A DNA stretch of 64,000 bases from the NCBI RefSeq assembly GCF_958979055.1, contig NC_084886.1:126501-190500 (forward strand), given 5' to 3'. The stretch is from Alnus glutinosa (lineage: Eukaryota; Streptophyta; Magnoliopsida; Fagales; Betulaceae). The notes under the pieces are model-generated. The model saw only the letters and a list, made by a program, of their open reading frames with translations. It was not told where the DNA came from and did not search any database. Below, one piece after another: positions 11,441 through 24,076 of the stretch. The position numbers were made by a program, and so were the translations under genes. Numbering within the stretch: the stretch's first letter is position 1; every line of letters begins with the position of its first letter.

Positions 11441-12221
11441 TTTTTTTTTTTGAACGAAACTCCAAAACCTTCATTGAGGCAACGCCTCATAATGAAAACA
11501 CTAGCAAAGCAGCAAAGGAGCAACACCGAAGGTTACAACAGTGCCCGTAGGCGAGGGTAGTGAATGAAATTGAAGAAATTCCATCCACAAAGACAAGAGA
11601 ATCCTGTCTTGAAGCAGCTACCAAGTGGTAGACTGTGAGTAAAGAACAAGAATTTACAAATACAAACAGAAAAAGACCAAACAATCAACACCATGAAAAC
11701 CGCGACCGGATCACAGGGCATGTTGAACACGCACCGAAACCGGGAACCCTTCCCGCCATCGAGCGACCTCCAGAAGACTAGATCGGCACGAAACGAAGCC
11801 GGAAAAGCAAGCGGTGGCCCTCACGCGCTAACCCAGGGTAGACACTCCCCGGCGCGTGCTGGCCACGCGCCGCACAGGAGAGAACCACGCAGATCCGTCG
11901 AGTGACAACCGAAGCTAGAAGAGGCCGGCGACCACGAAAGAAAAGCTCCTGTCGACAGATACCCAGCCAAGGCTTACAGATCTGGCAAAAGCACATCTTC
12001 ACCGAGTCCCTACCGACATCCGCCATACCCATAGGCAAGAGTCTGGGACTCTTTTTGTTTGCTCCAACAACAACAAAACAACAAAAGAAAAGAAAAACAC
12101 CATCCTCACCGGATCTACATCCGGGAGGGAGCACAGCTCCACAACCCTGGCGCTGGTCTTCCCCTAGCCTCCTCGGGCTAGGGCCGTTTTTTTGTCATCC
12201 CACTGGTTTCCGGTGGTGGTT
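11441..12221 (-). mobile_element. Non-LTR retroposon copy, GC-rich, poly(A)-tailed
   Basis: Read on the minus strand, the unit begins near CCACCACCGGAAACCAGTGG. It runs through a GC-rich 5' part (about 11690-12200, clearly richer than its neighbours) and ends TTTGGAGTTTCGTTC followed by about 11 A residues. A 3' end with a poly(A) tail and a transition from GC-rich 5' DNA to a T-rich 3' part is the layout of plant LINE or SINE-type copies. No reverse-transcriptase domain is present, so it is internally deleted or non-autonomous. I found no convincing target duplication. Confidence 0.6.
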
Positions 12222-13613
12222 TAATTTGTAAAGAAATTTATAATAAGAATTAAAGATTCACTATTTTCAAACACCGACAATTATTATATCTGTTTTTCTA
12301 TTTGAGTCATACATATTCACAAGAGTTGAAAAAATGGCTTTTTTGCAGTTCATCCTCGTCTCCTTTTCAAAAATTTGTTGGTGTTGGATAAAAGCTTTTT
12401 TTTTTTTTTTTTTTTTGGTAAAAAAAAACATTTTTATAAGAAGTCATTATAGAATCTCTAACGATGGAAATGGAATATATTCATTGGGAGATGAAGGTGG
12501 CCGGCGTACTGTTACGTACGGATAATGATATTCCCGGGAATAACTGATTGACATTAATCCAACAAGATGAGTGTTTGTAGATGAACTAGCTAGGGAATAT
12601 GAAAGATTTGGTCCGATCATTGACGTGATTTGCGCCGTTTCCTTGTGATACGGGGGCTCCATTACAGATTTTTTAGAAATGTAACAATAAATAGTTCAAT
12701 TAATTCATAGGGGAAGATATTTATAGGAAGATAAAAGATATTCTTTTTTTTCTTTGAAAAGGAAGATAAAAGATATTTATTGGGCGTCAAATGGAGGCGG
12801 CCCAGAAAAGAAAAAGCTTAGAATAAATCGATGGGAAAAATGCTTTACTTTTCAGATTTTAATTTTTAAAAATGGTTCTAAAATAATGTGTTATCGTCCT
12901 ATAAAATAGTGATATATTTTTTAAAATAATAAATTTTATTCATAATTTTTTTTTTACAAATTTACACAAAAAGGTGAAGAGGATTCGAGTTAAATGACCT
13001 CTATTTTGATGATACATCATTTAAAAATCAACTTTTTTAAAAAAAAGAAAATTTAATGAGTTTAGCACCTCTCAATCGAAGGTGATCTGTGACGTGGAGG
13101 TACCAGTAGCACTGTGACCATCCCGATCCCATCCCTTGATATTTATTCTATGCGAAATTGCAAAGAAGGAATATGGAGAATATGCTTATTCATTTACTCT
13201 TCTTTTTTTTTTTTAATTTTAATTTTTATGGGTGAGTTTTATCTATTCTTTTTCAGTTATTCCTATCCGATCTATATTTATTCTTTTCCTATAAATATGC
13301 GAAGACGATAAATGGGGTTAGCGGCAAAGCAGGGGAGGAGGAGGAAGTAGAAGACGAAAAGGTAAACGAAAAAGGGAAGGAGGGGGGGTCTCCCAGCCTC
13401 CCAGGGTCGTAAAAGTAAGGAAGAGGGCTCAAACATCTCATTTAACATAAAAAGAAGATAGATGCAAATCCTCCTTCCCCGCTCCAAACGTCATTTGAAG
13501 GGGAGGGTAACCGAAAGGGAAAGGTGATCCATCTTCATTGGGGAAAACTTTTTATTTATTTATTATTATTATTATTTAACAAAAAAGAACAGAATGTCAT
13601 TCTCTGTCTCGTT
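12222..13613. other. Intergenic stretch upstream of the HGSNAT-like gene
   Basis: Mostly AT-rich with a poly(T) run at about 12395-12416. From about 13320 it becomes purine-rich (GGAGGAGGAGGAAG). It probably includes the distal promoter of the gene that begins at 13922. No separate gene recognised. Confidence 0.5.
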
Positions 13614-13787
13614 CTCTGTTTAGGTTGTATCTCGCATTTCCCTGATCTTACTCTCAGAAGAGGAGAACGACAAGGATTTCAGTTATATATACATATTCTA
13701 CTCTGTTTAGGTTGTATCTCGCATTTCCCTGATCTTGCTCTCAGAAGAGGAGAACGACGAGGATTTCAGTTATATATACATATTATA
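13614..13787 (+). repeat. 87-bp tandem duplication in the 5' region of the HGSNAT-like gene
   Basis: Two adjoining 87-bp units (13614-13700, 13701-13787) start CTCTGTTTAGGTTGTATCTC, and each ends with TATATATACATATT. I see only two substitutions before the last few bases, so the duplication is young. Each unit carries a TATA-like motif 135-225 bases upstream of the start codon, so the duplication may double a core promoter or lie in the leader. Confidence 0.95.
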
Positions 13788-13921
13788 GGATAGAAAGAGG
13801 TATATGGAGGGTGTATATGGGAATTAGTTGGTGGGGCTGCATTTTGCATTTTGATATTTGAGTGAACATAAGGAGGCATCAAGAAATAAATCTACAGAAT
13901 AGACATAAAGAGAGAGATAGG

Positions 13922-16900
13922 ATGTACGAACCTATTAGAGGACGCGATGATGCTGAGGAAGAGAACAAGTGTGGAGTGCAGCACTCGGCTATTGAGGATG
14001 AAGATGATGTTGAAATGGCCGTCCATGCAAGATCCAGCTCCGTTATTCCAAATGCCGCTGGTGGTTTCAATTCGATTGTAGAGGAAACTTCCAAGCAAAA
14101 GCAGCAACATCAACAACGCCTTGTCTCACTGGACGTTTTTCGCGGCATCACTGTGGCGGTAATGTTTCCCCACCCCATATTCTTTCTCCTGTGTTTCTCT
14201 TATTCTTCTTCATTGTTTCTTTCCTTTTCTTTTCTCGAGTTCTACTATTTGCCTTTATATACATATCTGTATTCAATCAAATATGGATTTTGAAAAATTG
14301 GGATTGCTTTGCACGGCCTTCGCCCTTCTTTATTCTCTTCAATGGGAGGTAGGATGCCAGAGGGGATGGAGAGCAGACGACGTCGTCTTTCTTTGTCTTC
14401 AAATCTCAACAGTCAAGAGGAAGACTTTGTCTTATATTTTAATTACGGACTAGTAGTCATTTATTATTTGAAAGACTAGAGTGTTTTTTGTTCCCACTCA
14501 TTCGGATGATCTCGTTGACATTTTGGAAACTGAAAATTAACAGTTCGTTCACTCTTCCATTTGTTTTCATTTTTGGCCATCCCACATAAAGAAGCGGAAT
14601 TATAAATAAAATGGTATTTCTTTCTATTTGCGTCTTTGAAATAGGAAAACCAGTAAAGTATTACGCCGTCCAATACTATTACTAAATCTTCGCTTATATT
14701 AAAAGCTTTTGCCCGTTCGCATTTGTTTTGTGTTTTTTATAATTAAATTCATGAGATCTTTGCAAAAATCCGTTCACTTTATCCATGTTCTAATCCTGAT
14801 AAATAAACAACCTTTTCCTGAATTGGTCGGCCTCATGATCCTTATTGTAAACGGTCGTCAATCTGATATATATTTATGGTAAACGGTCATCTATGCAGAA
14901 GATTAAGAAAAGGCATAATTATTTATACTTTTCAGTGGAGCCAAGAAAAAAAGCGTAGGCACTATAAAAAGCGTAGGCACTATAAAAAGCGAATAATTTA
15001 AGTCTTTTCCAAGTGCAAAGACGGTAGTCATGTTGAAAGAGAATGAGCTTCTGATGCTAACGACTGGATTAGGGAAGTCAACTCGATCTTCCTTTGTAAC
15101 GCTCTACGCTAAAGAAATCCACAATCACAATTTTAGTACAGAACTATCCGAAGCGTTTTCTGTAGGCATTAAGGCACTATTGTCCTTTATTTAAAATCCT
15201 CACAACCCTTAGAAAGATGGGCTTCTCTTTAGCTAATTGGTGTTGTCAGTGTAAAAAGAATGAGGGATCACCTTCTTATCCCCTGCGAGCATACTTCGGC
15301 TCTCTGGCAATTGATTCTTAACCTTTTGGGAGTCTCATGGCTTATGCCTAGCAATATCCAAGAGCTTCTTCATTGCTGAATAGTACAAGGGGAGCATTTG
15401 GAGAGAAATGAATTGTCGTATTTTCGAGGATAGTGAGGCAAACGTGCTTTTTATAAAATCTTCTTTTTTGAAATCTCTCTTAGGTTGGGTTCTTATTAAT
15501 GTTCCAAACTTTGTCTCTACAAGTATGGTTGGTTTGATTTGCTTTTTACATTGTAGCAGGTTATAGGGTTAAGTCCATTTTGTATACTTTTTGTGTACGA
15601 GGGCTTAACCTTTTTTCTCAATAAGATCTGAATTATTCATCAAAAAATATTTAGTTACCAGTCACGCTACACCCAGAAGACCACAACCATGTTGACATAT
15701 CCTCCACTAGTACTTTGTCATTTCTCTATACTCTTTTAACCTAGCACGCAAGGACTTAAGACCACCACCCCACCAATGGTGCCCAAATGCATAGTGGAAA
15801 ACAGCTCAGATTCCATTCTTCAAATACCGTTGAGGCACTGAATATTGGGAAAGAAAATAGGGGAATGCATGTTGGGCTATACTTTTGGTGCCATCTATCA
15901 TACCATGTTGTTCTGGGGGAACTGCAGGAATTGCATGTGCCCACTTGTAGTTTGCACTTATATGAACTAACTAAGCGTTTTAGACAAATGAAAAACTTCA
16001 TACTTGGTTAAAACCTTAATTGGTTAGTCATTTGGTTTATGAGTGTTCAGTAGTGCTATCTGAACTTATACTAAAAGTGGAAATCTGAGAGTGTGTTTGG
16101 CATGATGTTTGTATGCACTGTATGCCTGAACTGCGTTATGTGTAGATTGAATGTGGAAAAGTCCTGAACTGCATTACGTGTAGATTGGTCATGTTTTTTT
16201 TAGAATTATAAAATCACTCTCTATTAATGCAAGGCGTATGCCCTGTTTGTCACTGACAAGGATCTACTCTCGGCATATGCCCTTTTTATTTTTTATTTTT
16301 TTGCCCTATACTGTATACTCTCTGCATATAGGCTAAATGTCATCTCTTTACTAAAATTTGTTTCTTCTTGATGCAGCTAATGATACTCGTGGATGATGCC
16401 GGTGGAATCCTGCCTGCTATTAATCATTCACCTTGGAATGGTTTAACCCTTGCAGATTTTGTCATGCCATTTTTCCTCTTTATTGTTGGTATTTCACTTG
16501 CACTTACCTACAAGGTATCTCTTGCTCTGCTAATGTTTTGCTCTTATTTTTGGTATCCAAGGAGTTGTCCCACATAATAACGAATAAGGTCAATATGAAT
16601 TGTTACTTTTATTCCTGTTCTCATTATAATTTGTCTTTTTTTGGTTCAAGGCAGAGAAGAAAGTTATTTAGATCTTCATGAGATATTTTAGAAGTCTATT
16701 ATCTTATTACATGGATGCTAGTTCTACTACTATTTATCTCTAAGCCTAAGAAAAGTATTTTCCTCTACAGAAATTGTCATGCAGAGCTGTTGCAACCAGA
16801 AAAGCAATATTACGGGCCTCGAAGCTTTTAACATTAGGCCTTTTCCTTCAAGGTGCTTTACTAGATCTTTAGCTTTTAGACCGTAGTTTATAAGCCTCCC

Positions 16901-19900
16901 CTATGCCAGAATTTATCCATGTTTTTTCATTACCATGATGATGATGAAAGCAAACTGCTTCAGTAGTTGTAAAAGTGATATTAACAATAACAATATTGAA
17001 GTGTGTCACAAAAAAGCTATGTTATGCTCAATAATCTTGTGGGAAGTTTCATCAGAAATGAATACTTTAATGGTTTCTGTACTAAGGTGTATTATCTCTC
17101 CTGTCCAGGTGGCTTCATCCATGGTGTAAAGGATTTAACTCATGGAGTGGATATTGAATATATGAGATGGATGGGTATACTTCAGGTATATTTTATAGTT
17201 TTCTCATGTTGAAATGTTTATTATGCCAACCATAAGCAAGAAGTGTAGTTAGAGTGGGTTACAGTTTATTCAAACATATAATAGTTGAAACCTGATAGCA
17301 CATCTTACTGCTTAATGTGATTTTATGTCTTCCCACAAAAGGCAATGGCTTTGCCTGGCTCAAGAACTGTGCCATATTTAATAAATAAATTTTTTGGACT
17401 GCCAATGAACATGCAGTGCATTCATCATCTTTAAAATAACACACACCTTTTTCCTTCTCCTCCCTGACCCCTAGAGAATTGCAATAGCATATCTGCTGGC
17501 AGCATTGTGTGAGATTTGGCTGAAGGGTGATAGTAATGTTAATTCGGGATCATCTCTGCTCAGGAAATATCGATTCCAGTGGTAAGTTTTATTCATTATG
17601 CAATACTAATTAAATTCTTTCAGCCACTGACTTCTGGATTTCTAGATTTGAATTATGATGAACTTATTAGAATTTAAGTCATAGCAATAAGGGAAAGTTG
17701 GGATCCTGTCTGGATTTTTTTGTTAATTCAAACAACCATCATGATATTTTTTATTTCTTATGCAAGTAACTGAGAAGACAAATAGCTGAAATAGTAAAGG
17801 CATAAAATAAGAATAGGAAAAGAAAAACAAAAGAAACTCTTGAGAGGAAAAAATTTGAGTACAAGTAAGTTGACCATAATTTTGGAAGCTGACATCGGTC
17901 ATGATATGTTGATTTATGGGGAAAGGTGGTCATTACTGATATGCTGGAAATGAGGTGATTGCAAAGCCCCTTGATCACGTTTAAATGCCAATGTTGCATT
18001 GCTTCCCTTGTTTCAAATGTTGGCTTTTCTGTTTCTGTATTTGTTTCACATGCACTGTCATAGTATTGTGTTAATTTGCTGTCTTTGACTGACGCTACTT
18101 GTCTCTCTCTATCTCTCTCTCTCAGGGCTTTGGCTTTGATGCTTACCGCTCTTTATCTTTCTTTGTTATATGGCTTGTATGTGCCTGATTGGGACTTTCA
18201 GATTCCAATTGGAACTTCCTCCTCTACACCAGAATTGTTTACAGTGAGCTATTACCTTTTCTTTCCATCTTTCTAATTTATTAATATAACGTTTAAGACT
18301 TCTGAGGTATGAATTTACTTATGAAACTGGTGGCTGAATCCTTCCCTTTGGAAGGTTAAATGTGGAGTCCGTGGTGACACTGGTCCAGCTTGTAATGCTG
18401 TTGGAATGATTGACCGTAAGATATTGGGTATACAACATTTATATAAAAGACCAGTCTATGCAAGAACACAGGTATCCTGTTGTTGCCTATTGGGTAATTG
18501 CCTTTTTTTTTGTTGTTGTTGTTGTTTATTTATTTATTTTCAGTTCTTCCCTAACTAATTCATGTTTCTTTGTTTTTTGTTCACAGCAATGCAGTATTAA
18601 CTCCCCAGACTATGGCCCATTACCTTCTGATGCTCCATCATGGTGTCAAGCCCCTTTTGATCCTGAAGGACTTTTAAGGTTCATTCACAACTTTTTCCCG
18701 GTTGTCCACAAGGTCATTCTTCAGCAACTATCATGCTATGCATTAGAGAAACGTCCGTCAATTCTATGGACAATTTGCTTGGATTTTAACTGACATAGGA
18801 ACCAGCACTTCTTGGGCCATTGAATGATCTTATGTCTTGTTAATGGCATCATAGACTGAATCCTATCGTCTCACAATCCTTAAGGAAGAGATGTGATCTA
18901 TAGTATAAATTATGGTTAAACTTGATTGTCTTTTGTGTTTCAATTTTGTGCTTTTGGAGTGACCATCCTCTTACTTTGTGTTTGTAGTTCAGTGATGGCC
19001 GTTGTTACCTGCTTGGTTGGTTTGCATTATGGGCACATTATTGTCCATTATAAGGTGATAAATATTCACGTCAGAGCATGTTTTCGATCCTTTCCTCACT
19101 GAAGGTTTATCTTTTTATCACAAATTCTTATCCACACCCACATTCAGGATCACAGAGATAGGATCCTTCACTGGATGATTACAACCTCTTGTCTCGTTAT
19201 ATTGGGCCTCGCCTTGGATTCCTGTGGTAAGTTAGTTGTCTTTGTACAATTTCTTAAAAATGCGTATATTGTAGTGGTTAGTAGTTACACTACTTGCAGT
19301 ATACTCCATCATTAATCTATCGGCATCATTGTTGCAGGGATGCATGTAAACAAGGTTCTCTACACATTCAGCTACACGTGTTTCACTGCTGGTCTTGCTG
19401 GCCTTCTTTTTGCTGGAATTTACTTGATGGTACAATGTCTAGTCATCTTATGTGATTGATCCCCCATTTAATAAGTTCTTTTACTTGGCTCATTTGCTCA
19501 TCATTGTCTGGCATGGATGTTTGTGTTTGGTGAAATTACTACTAATATGATTGATTCCATTTAATTTTTTTCCACTCTCTAATCCAAAACAGAAGAGTGT
19601 AATTTGTGGAATTTGCTTAGTTCATGTTATCTTCTTCTTCTAGTTGATAATCACGGGTTTTTCCTCAGGTTGATGTGTGTGGATATAGGCGCCCTACTGT
19701 GGTGATGGAGTGGATGGGGATGCATGCGCTGATGATTTATATCCTTGCAGCCTGCAACGTCGTGCCAATTGTCCTCCTGGGATTTTATTGGGGGCGGCCT
19801 CAGAATAATATTGTAATCTACTCTATTCCTCTGCTGGATGTTACTTGCACCTATGGCTCATTTAATTGTGATCTGACAACCTTTCTCATCTCTGGCAGCT

Positions 19901-19925
19901 TAGGTTAATTGGAATTGAAACATGA
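13922..19925 (+). CDS. HGSNAT: Heparan-alpha-glucosaminide N-acetyltransferase-like membrane protein
   Basis: Exons: 13922-14158, 16377-16514, 16771-16852, 17109-17185, 17475-17581, 18126-18243, 18355-18471, 18587-18678, 18988-19054, 19148-19226, 19338-19429, 19669-19812, 19899-19925. Together they give a 458-residue protein with no stop and consistent phases; all junctions are GT-AG. The start is the ATG at 13922; an upstream in-frame GTG is not expected to be used. A hydrophilic, acidic N-terminus (about 70 residues) precedes SLDVFRGITVAVMILVDDAGG, which opens the transmembrane acyltransferase domain. His96 in NHSPWNGLTLADF sits where animal HGSNAT has its acetylated histidine (my recollection of the family). 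About ten hydrophobic segments follow, and the C-terminus is GRPQNNILRLIGIET. The animal enzyme acetylates heparan sulfate in lysosomes. Plants lack that substrate, so the role here is unknown. Intron 1 (2.2 kb) contains a LINE fragment. Confidence 0.93.
15215..15645 (+). mobile_element. LINE 3'-end fragment in intron 1 of the HGSNAT-like gene
   Basis: Frames in this stretch include NWCCQCKKNEGSPS, GVSWLMPSNIQELLHC, NCRIFEDSEANVLF and LKSLLGWVLINVP, separated by frameshifts. This is the pattern of the reverse-transcriptase zinc-binding region and the tail of plant L1 ORF2. It ends TCAATAAGATCTGAATTATTCATC followed by a short A-run at 15640-15646, the usual L1 3' end. It is 5'-truncated, in the same orientation as the host gene, and no target duplication was found. 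Confidence 0.7.
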
Positions 19926-20436
19926 AAGCGTAGCATAAAAGTTAGCGGTGTCAAGGGCGTTGATTTTGGGTAGTTCCAGTTGGTGCTGAGAGAAATTTGG
20001 AGTTAAGGTCTTTGACAATTGGAGGCGGCAAACTCTCTCTTTCTTTGATCAATACACGCTCTCGAATGGAGCTTAATTCTGTATAAATATGTAAGGCAGA
20101 ACCTCGAAACAAGATCACTTAATCACAAGTTCCATCATCTTTTCGATGGTAATTCTTATGATCTCTGTATGATGCAGCTTTTTATGATATATGGTAATCG
20201 CGTAAGAATAGTTAAAGAGAAGTATGCCTTTCATCAGAAAGCTGAGTTTACATGATAGGAAACATGCAACACATTTATTTAAATGAAATAGAGGAAGAGA
20301 AGATTATCAAAACCCACATCCGAAAATTGAAATGATTGACAGACGAGCAATAAAATCAAATATGAAAAAGAAAACATATCCAAAACCCAAAGCAGTCGGC
20401 CAAAAAACATAAAAACTCCACTCGAGTGATTGGATG

Positions 20437-21942
20437 TCAATGGTGAGGTGGATTGTGTTTGGAAGAAACCACAGGAGAGGGCGGAAGAAAATCATGGTAA
20501 GGAGAGGATGGAGGAGATTCATGATAGTAAGGATATATGGTGTATATGGTCTGAGCTATAGTGATGGCGAAGAGGAAGATTGCAGCAATAAGGGAGAGAA
20601 TAGCCCATGGATTTCTGAAATAGGTATGAATGAGATTGGCACGCCACTGGTTCCAGGGCTTCTTGCAGTAGCCACTGACTCTTTTCTGCACCACACGGAG
20701 GCTACTTTCTGGGTCGAGCGCTATATCCTTGGAGAGTGAGTTGAACAGTTTGGCAACGGCTTTGTCACTTCCGATGGCGTTCTGTATGATCCTGCTCGAG
20801 TGTAGAAGGGCAACGTCCTTGGCACTGTCAATGATGTTATCCATGAAAAATATATAGGACGTAATCTCGTTGCCTGCCCCTACATGGAAACGCTCAAAGG
20901 CTATTAGGTTCAAGAACATCGACTCCGTGGCATCATCTACAACGATGACTGGGAGCCTAAGGACCCCGCCAGTGAACGAGATGTCTTCGAGGCTCTCACT
21001 TGCGCTTTTCTTGAACCTGATTCCGGCTTCATAAAGCTCTGTAGCAGATCGAATTAACTCGTCACCATTTGCATGGTTTACTCCGGTGCAAGAAACTCCA
21101 GCCCACTTTCTTGGACGCGTTTTTGGCCTGGGGTTTTCCCCAAGCAGGCTCTTCCTATGCACATCCAACACGTGCAAGCATTTACCCATCTTTGAAATTC
21201 GGGTGTTGGGGGAGCAGAACTGGAGTATGAGCTTGTTGACAAACTCTTTATCCTGTGTCACGTGTCGGAGTTAAAATTTCATGGTTAAATTCAAACGAGA
21301 ACCAGAGTTGCGAGTTATATGATTTGGTTATGTGGGCAGGGAAAAGAATTTCACCTTCGCTTCATTGTTCTCAACATGAACAAGATGGTCAAGAACCAGA
21401 ATTGGCAGCTGATTTTCAAGCATCAGCATGTCACGCCTGATATATGGCATGAGATAGAGCTTCCCATGATTGCTGAATATTGGATCATTGGGAGCATAGT
21501 CATCCAAAATACTAGTCGCGGTACGCAGGATTTCAAGCATAAAACAGCCGTCCAGAATCATTAATTGCAAGAATCTGGGGGTGTCATCTTTCCACATCGG
21601 ATCAAGCGGCTCGTACGAGTCTTTCAACTCTTGCACCACTTGAGCTAAAGAGTTAAAGAACAAATCAATAGGTTTCCTGCATCTCTTTAGGAAATGGAGG
21701 AGTGCTCGGTGCTTGTGCTCCTCCATCTGGTTTAAATGCTTTTTCCCATGATGGTAAGGTCCGAAGGAGACTGCCTGAGGTATGTACGCCTTTGTGTTTA
21801 GGTCTGCGACGCATGCCGGTACTTTGTAGATTGAACGCCTTTTCCACTGCTCCGTTTCCGTTGAAGTATCCACCATCTTTTTGAGGTCATCATTAACTTG
21901 TATGACCCACTTCATTTCTTCCATTACGATCAAATCATGCAC
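20437..21942 (-). CDS. DUF247 (UPF0481) family protein
   Basis: Two exons, 21942-21355 and 21252-20437 (stop TGA), joined across a 102-base intron (GT at 21354, AG at 21253) in phase 0, give 467 residues. Family marks: VPACVADLNTKAYIPQAVSF and GPYHHGK near the N-terminus, LDGCFMLEIL, then RRDMLMLENQLPILVL at the end of exon 1. Further on come the conserved FLNLIAFE segment and a single C-terminal membrane span (AILSLIAAIFLFAITIAQT), all typical of plant DUF247 proteins. Some members act in self-incompatibility in grasses; most have no known function. Without splicing the reading stops at the TAA just after FSLPT, so the intron call matters. The gene is convergent with the HGSNAT-like gene, with about 510 bases between stop codons. 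Confidence 0.88.
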
Positions 21943-22792
21943 CTTCCCCTTTCTTTTCTTTTTCCTTTTTTTCCTCTTCCCGGCACCTCCTTCCGCTTCC
22001 AGTACTTATATACACATTTTCGAGGATCAGAATCAGATATCTCAAGCATCCAACTTTCAGCATTAATTTTCTCTCGGACGCTTTATACACAAGGCAATTA
22101 GTTGTTTCTCACGTCATAATAGATGCCCAGGATATAAAAAGCGCATAATTTTTAACATTAGATTGATCGATGGCATCCCTAAAGCTGAAAAAACCAGGAC
22201 TCCCATGCGGTACAGCCATGGAAGCAAGTAAGCTCAAAAGCGTGGCGACATTCCTTTCTTGCAATAAGTGTAGTGTTAAACTGTTTGTGATCCTTTTCCC
22301 TTGCATCTAGAATACTCTGCAAAGCTCCCAAGACAAGAATCGAGTAAAAACACCACCAATCTCATTAAACCATGCCTTGTACCATTTTTTCCCCCTAGTA
22401 AATGAGAACATATATACACACCAGTTGGTAAATCAACACGCAAGGAATAATATGCAAAATGTAGCTCACTCTTATATAGTTATATTATTTACCGATTAGG
22501 TAACTGTTGCCTGTCATACTGCATGAAACACTATGTAATAGACAAAATTACACAAAAGCTCCAGAACAACAATGTGGGCTTCAAGACTATACAGAGGCAA
22601 ACCGCCTCAACTTCCAGCAACACATGATGAATTTATGAAATTCAGGGTCACTGCTTCTGATTGATGTCATAAAGCACGCACAGATCTGCCGCCGTCCTCA
22701 TCTGAAACCAAGAGAAGAATTGCTATTTGATTTTGTACTGAATAAATTAAAAGGCTCATTCATGCAAAACTGGAACAAAACACAGCAGTAGG

Positions 22793-23503
22793 TTATTCTT
22801 GTGCAGCTACTTGGGATCAGTTGCGAGTAAAACTCCCGGTTGTTGCGTGGTGGAAGTTGGTTTGGCACCCTCTGGCCATCCCTCGGCATTCTTTCTTTCT
22901 ATGGTTGGTTATTAGAGAGGCTATAGTGATTAAATACCGGATGAGTAGTTGGGGGTATACTGGCAATGTGTTTTGCTTGTTTTGTCATGCTTGTCATTAA
23001 AGTCAGGAGCATCTTTTTTTTTCTGTGCGGATTTAGTTTGATGATATGGAGGACTTTGATGTCTGCTTGCCTCTTTACTGACATTCCGTCTGAATGGGAG
23101 AAGGTTATGACCTGGAGCATTGCTACACTCAAGGGGAAAGGTTTACAAGCTAGTCTTGGTAAACTTTGTTTAGGTGCATACATTTATCATCTTTGGCAAC
23201 AAAGAAATGCTTTGATGCACAACAGCAATCTGAGAACTGAGGAAACTATGGTTAAACAGATTACATGAGAAGTTCGTACTCAAATCCTTTCTAAGGGATC
23301 TTTTAAGAATCTAGATAAATGTATAGAGTTTGTTATTAGTTGGAATTTACAGAAGTTGTTGATATAGGTTTGTTGCTTTCCTGTAGTAATGACTGTATAA
23401 GTCATTCTGGATAGTGTCCTCTACTCGAGGTTTTTGTGCTAGTGCTTACTAGCTTGTACAGTTGGTTGAGCTTTATAAATTTTTTGATTCATCCAAAAAA
23501 AAA
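22793..23503 (+). mobile_element. 5'-truncated L1-type LINE with intact target duplication
   Basis: Frames give WDQLRVKLPVVAWWKLVW, IPRHSFFLWLVIREAIVI and GNVFCLFCHACH, the zinc-binding region at the end of plant L1 ORF2. Downstream is YIYHLWQQRNALMHN and then a 3' tail ending in a 13-base A-run. AAAACACAGCAGTAGG occurs immediately before (22777-22792) and again at the poly(A) end (23504-23519), a perfect 16-bp target duplication. The insertion is in the last intron of the PIS pseudogene, in opposite orientation to it. It carries frameshifts and a stop, so it is a dead-on-arrival copy. Confidence 0.92.
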
Positions 23504-23649
23504 AAAACACAGCAGTAGGGGTGTGCAGTGTGCCCTCCCACCGCCTACGTACTGACCACAACCATCCTGCCAACGACGGTAGGTGACCGGCAGTTAAAAG
23601 AAAATTGTGTTTTGAATGGAGAATTACAAAAACACTATTTACAAACCAT

Positions 23650-23704
23650 TTACACACTCACCCTCTCACATGGGGTGGGGCCCACACATGGGTGAGTGTG
23701 TAAG

Positions 23705-23756
<52 letters not shown>
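23650..23756. repeat. Short hairpin followed by a 49-base T tract
   Basis: TTACACACTCACCC (23650-23663) is repeated as its exact reverse complement at 23690-23703, with a 26-base GC-rich loop. It is followed four bases later by T(49) at 23708-23756. This may be the end of a retroposed or MITE-like unit on the minus strand; I could not define its other border. Confidence 0.8.
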
Positions 23757-23758
<2 letters not shown>

Positions 23759-24076
23759 CTTTTCCTGTTCTGAATTTGTCCAGTCAGAAGGCAAAATATA
23801 ACAAATAAAGGAAAATATATTTTTTAAAACAATAATGTTGGTAAATATTTATCGCTTCGTTGAAACCCTACGCCCAAAACCCATTTCTTTCATCGAAATG
23901 CTACACGTACTTAAATTTTTACAGAGAGTCTTATTAAGATGTTGTAGAGCTTATTTATTAGTATCCGTAGCATATCTTTTTATTAATTGTTTTGATCATT
24001 TTCAATGAATAAGCTCCACATTAGTTAATAATACTATCTTTGTAAAAGTTTAAGTACATGTAACATTTCTCATTAC

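Noticed and set aside
11778..12231. Overlapping 109- and 118-codon readings on both strands
   Set aside because: They arise from the GC-rich part of a non-LTR retroposon and match no domain.
13862..13921. Start of the HGSNAT-like protein at an upstream in-frame GTG
   Set aside because: Plant nuclear genes start at ATG; the first in-frame ATG is 13922.
20437..21942. DUF247 locus as a pseudogene because of the TAA between its two readings
   Set aside because: A 102-base intron with GT and AG ends restores the frame exactly and the spliced protein is full length.
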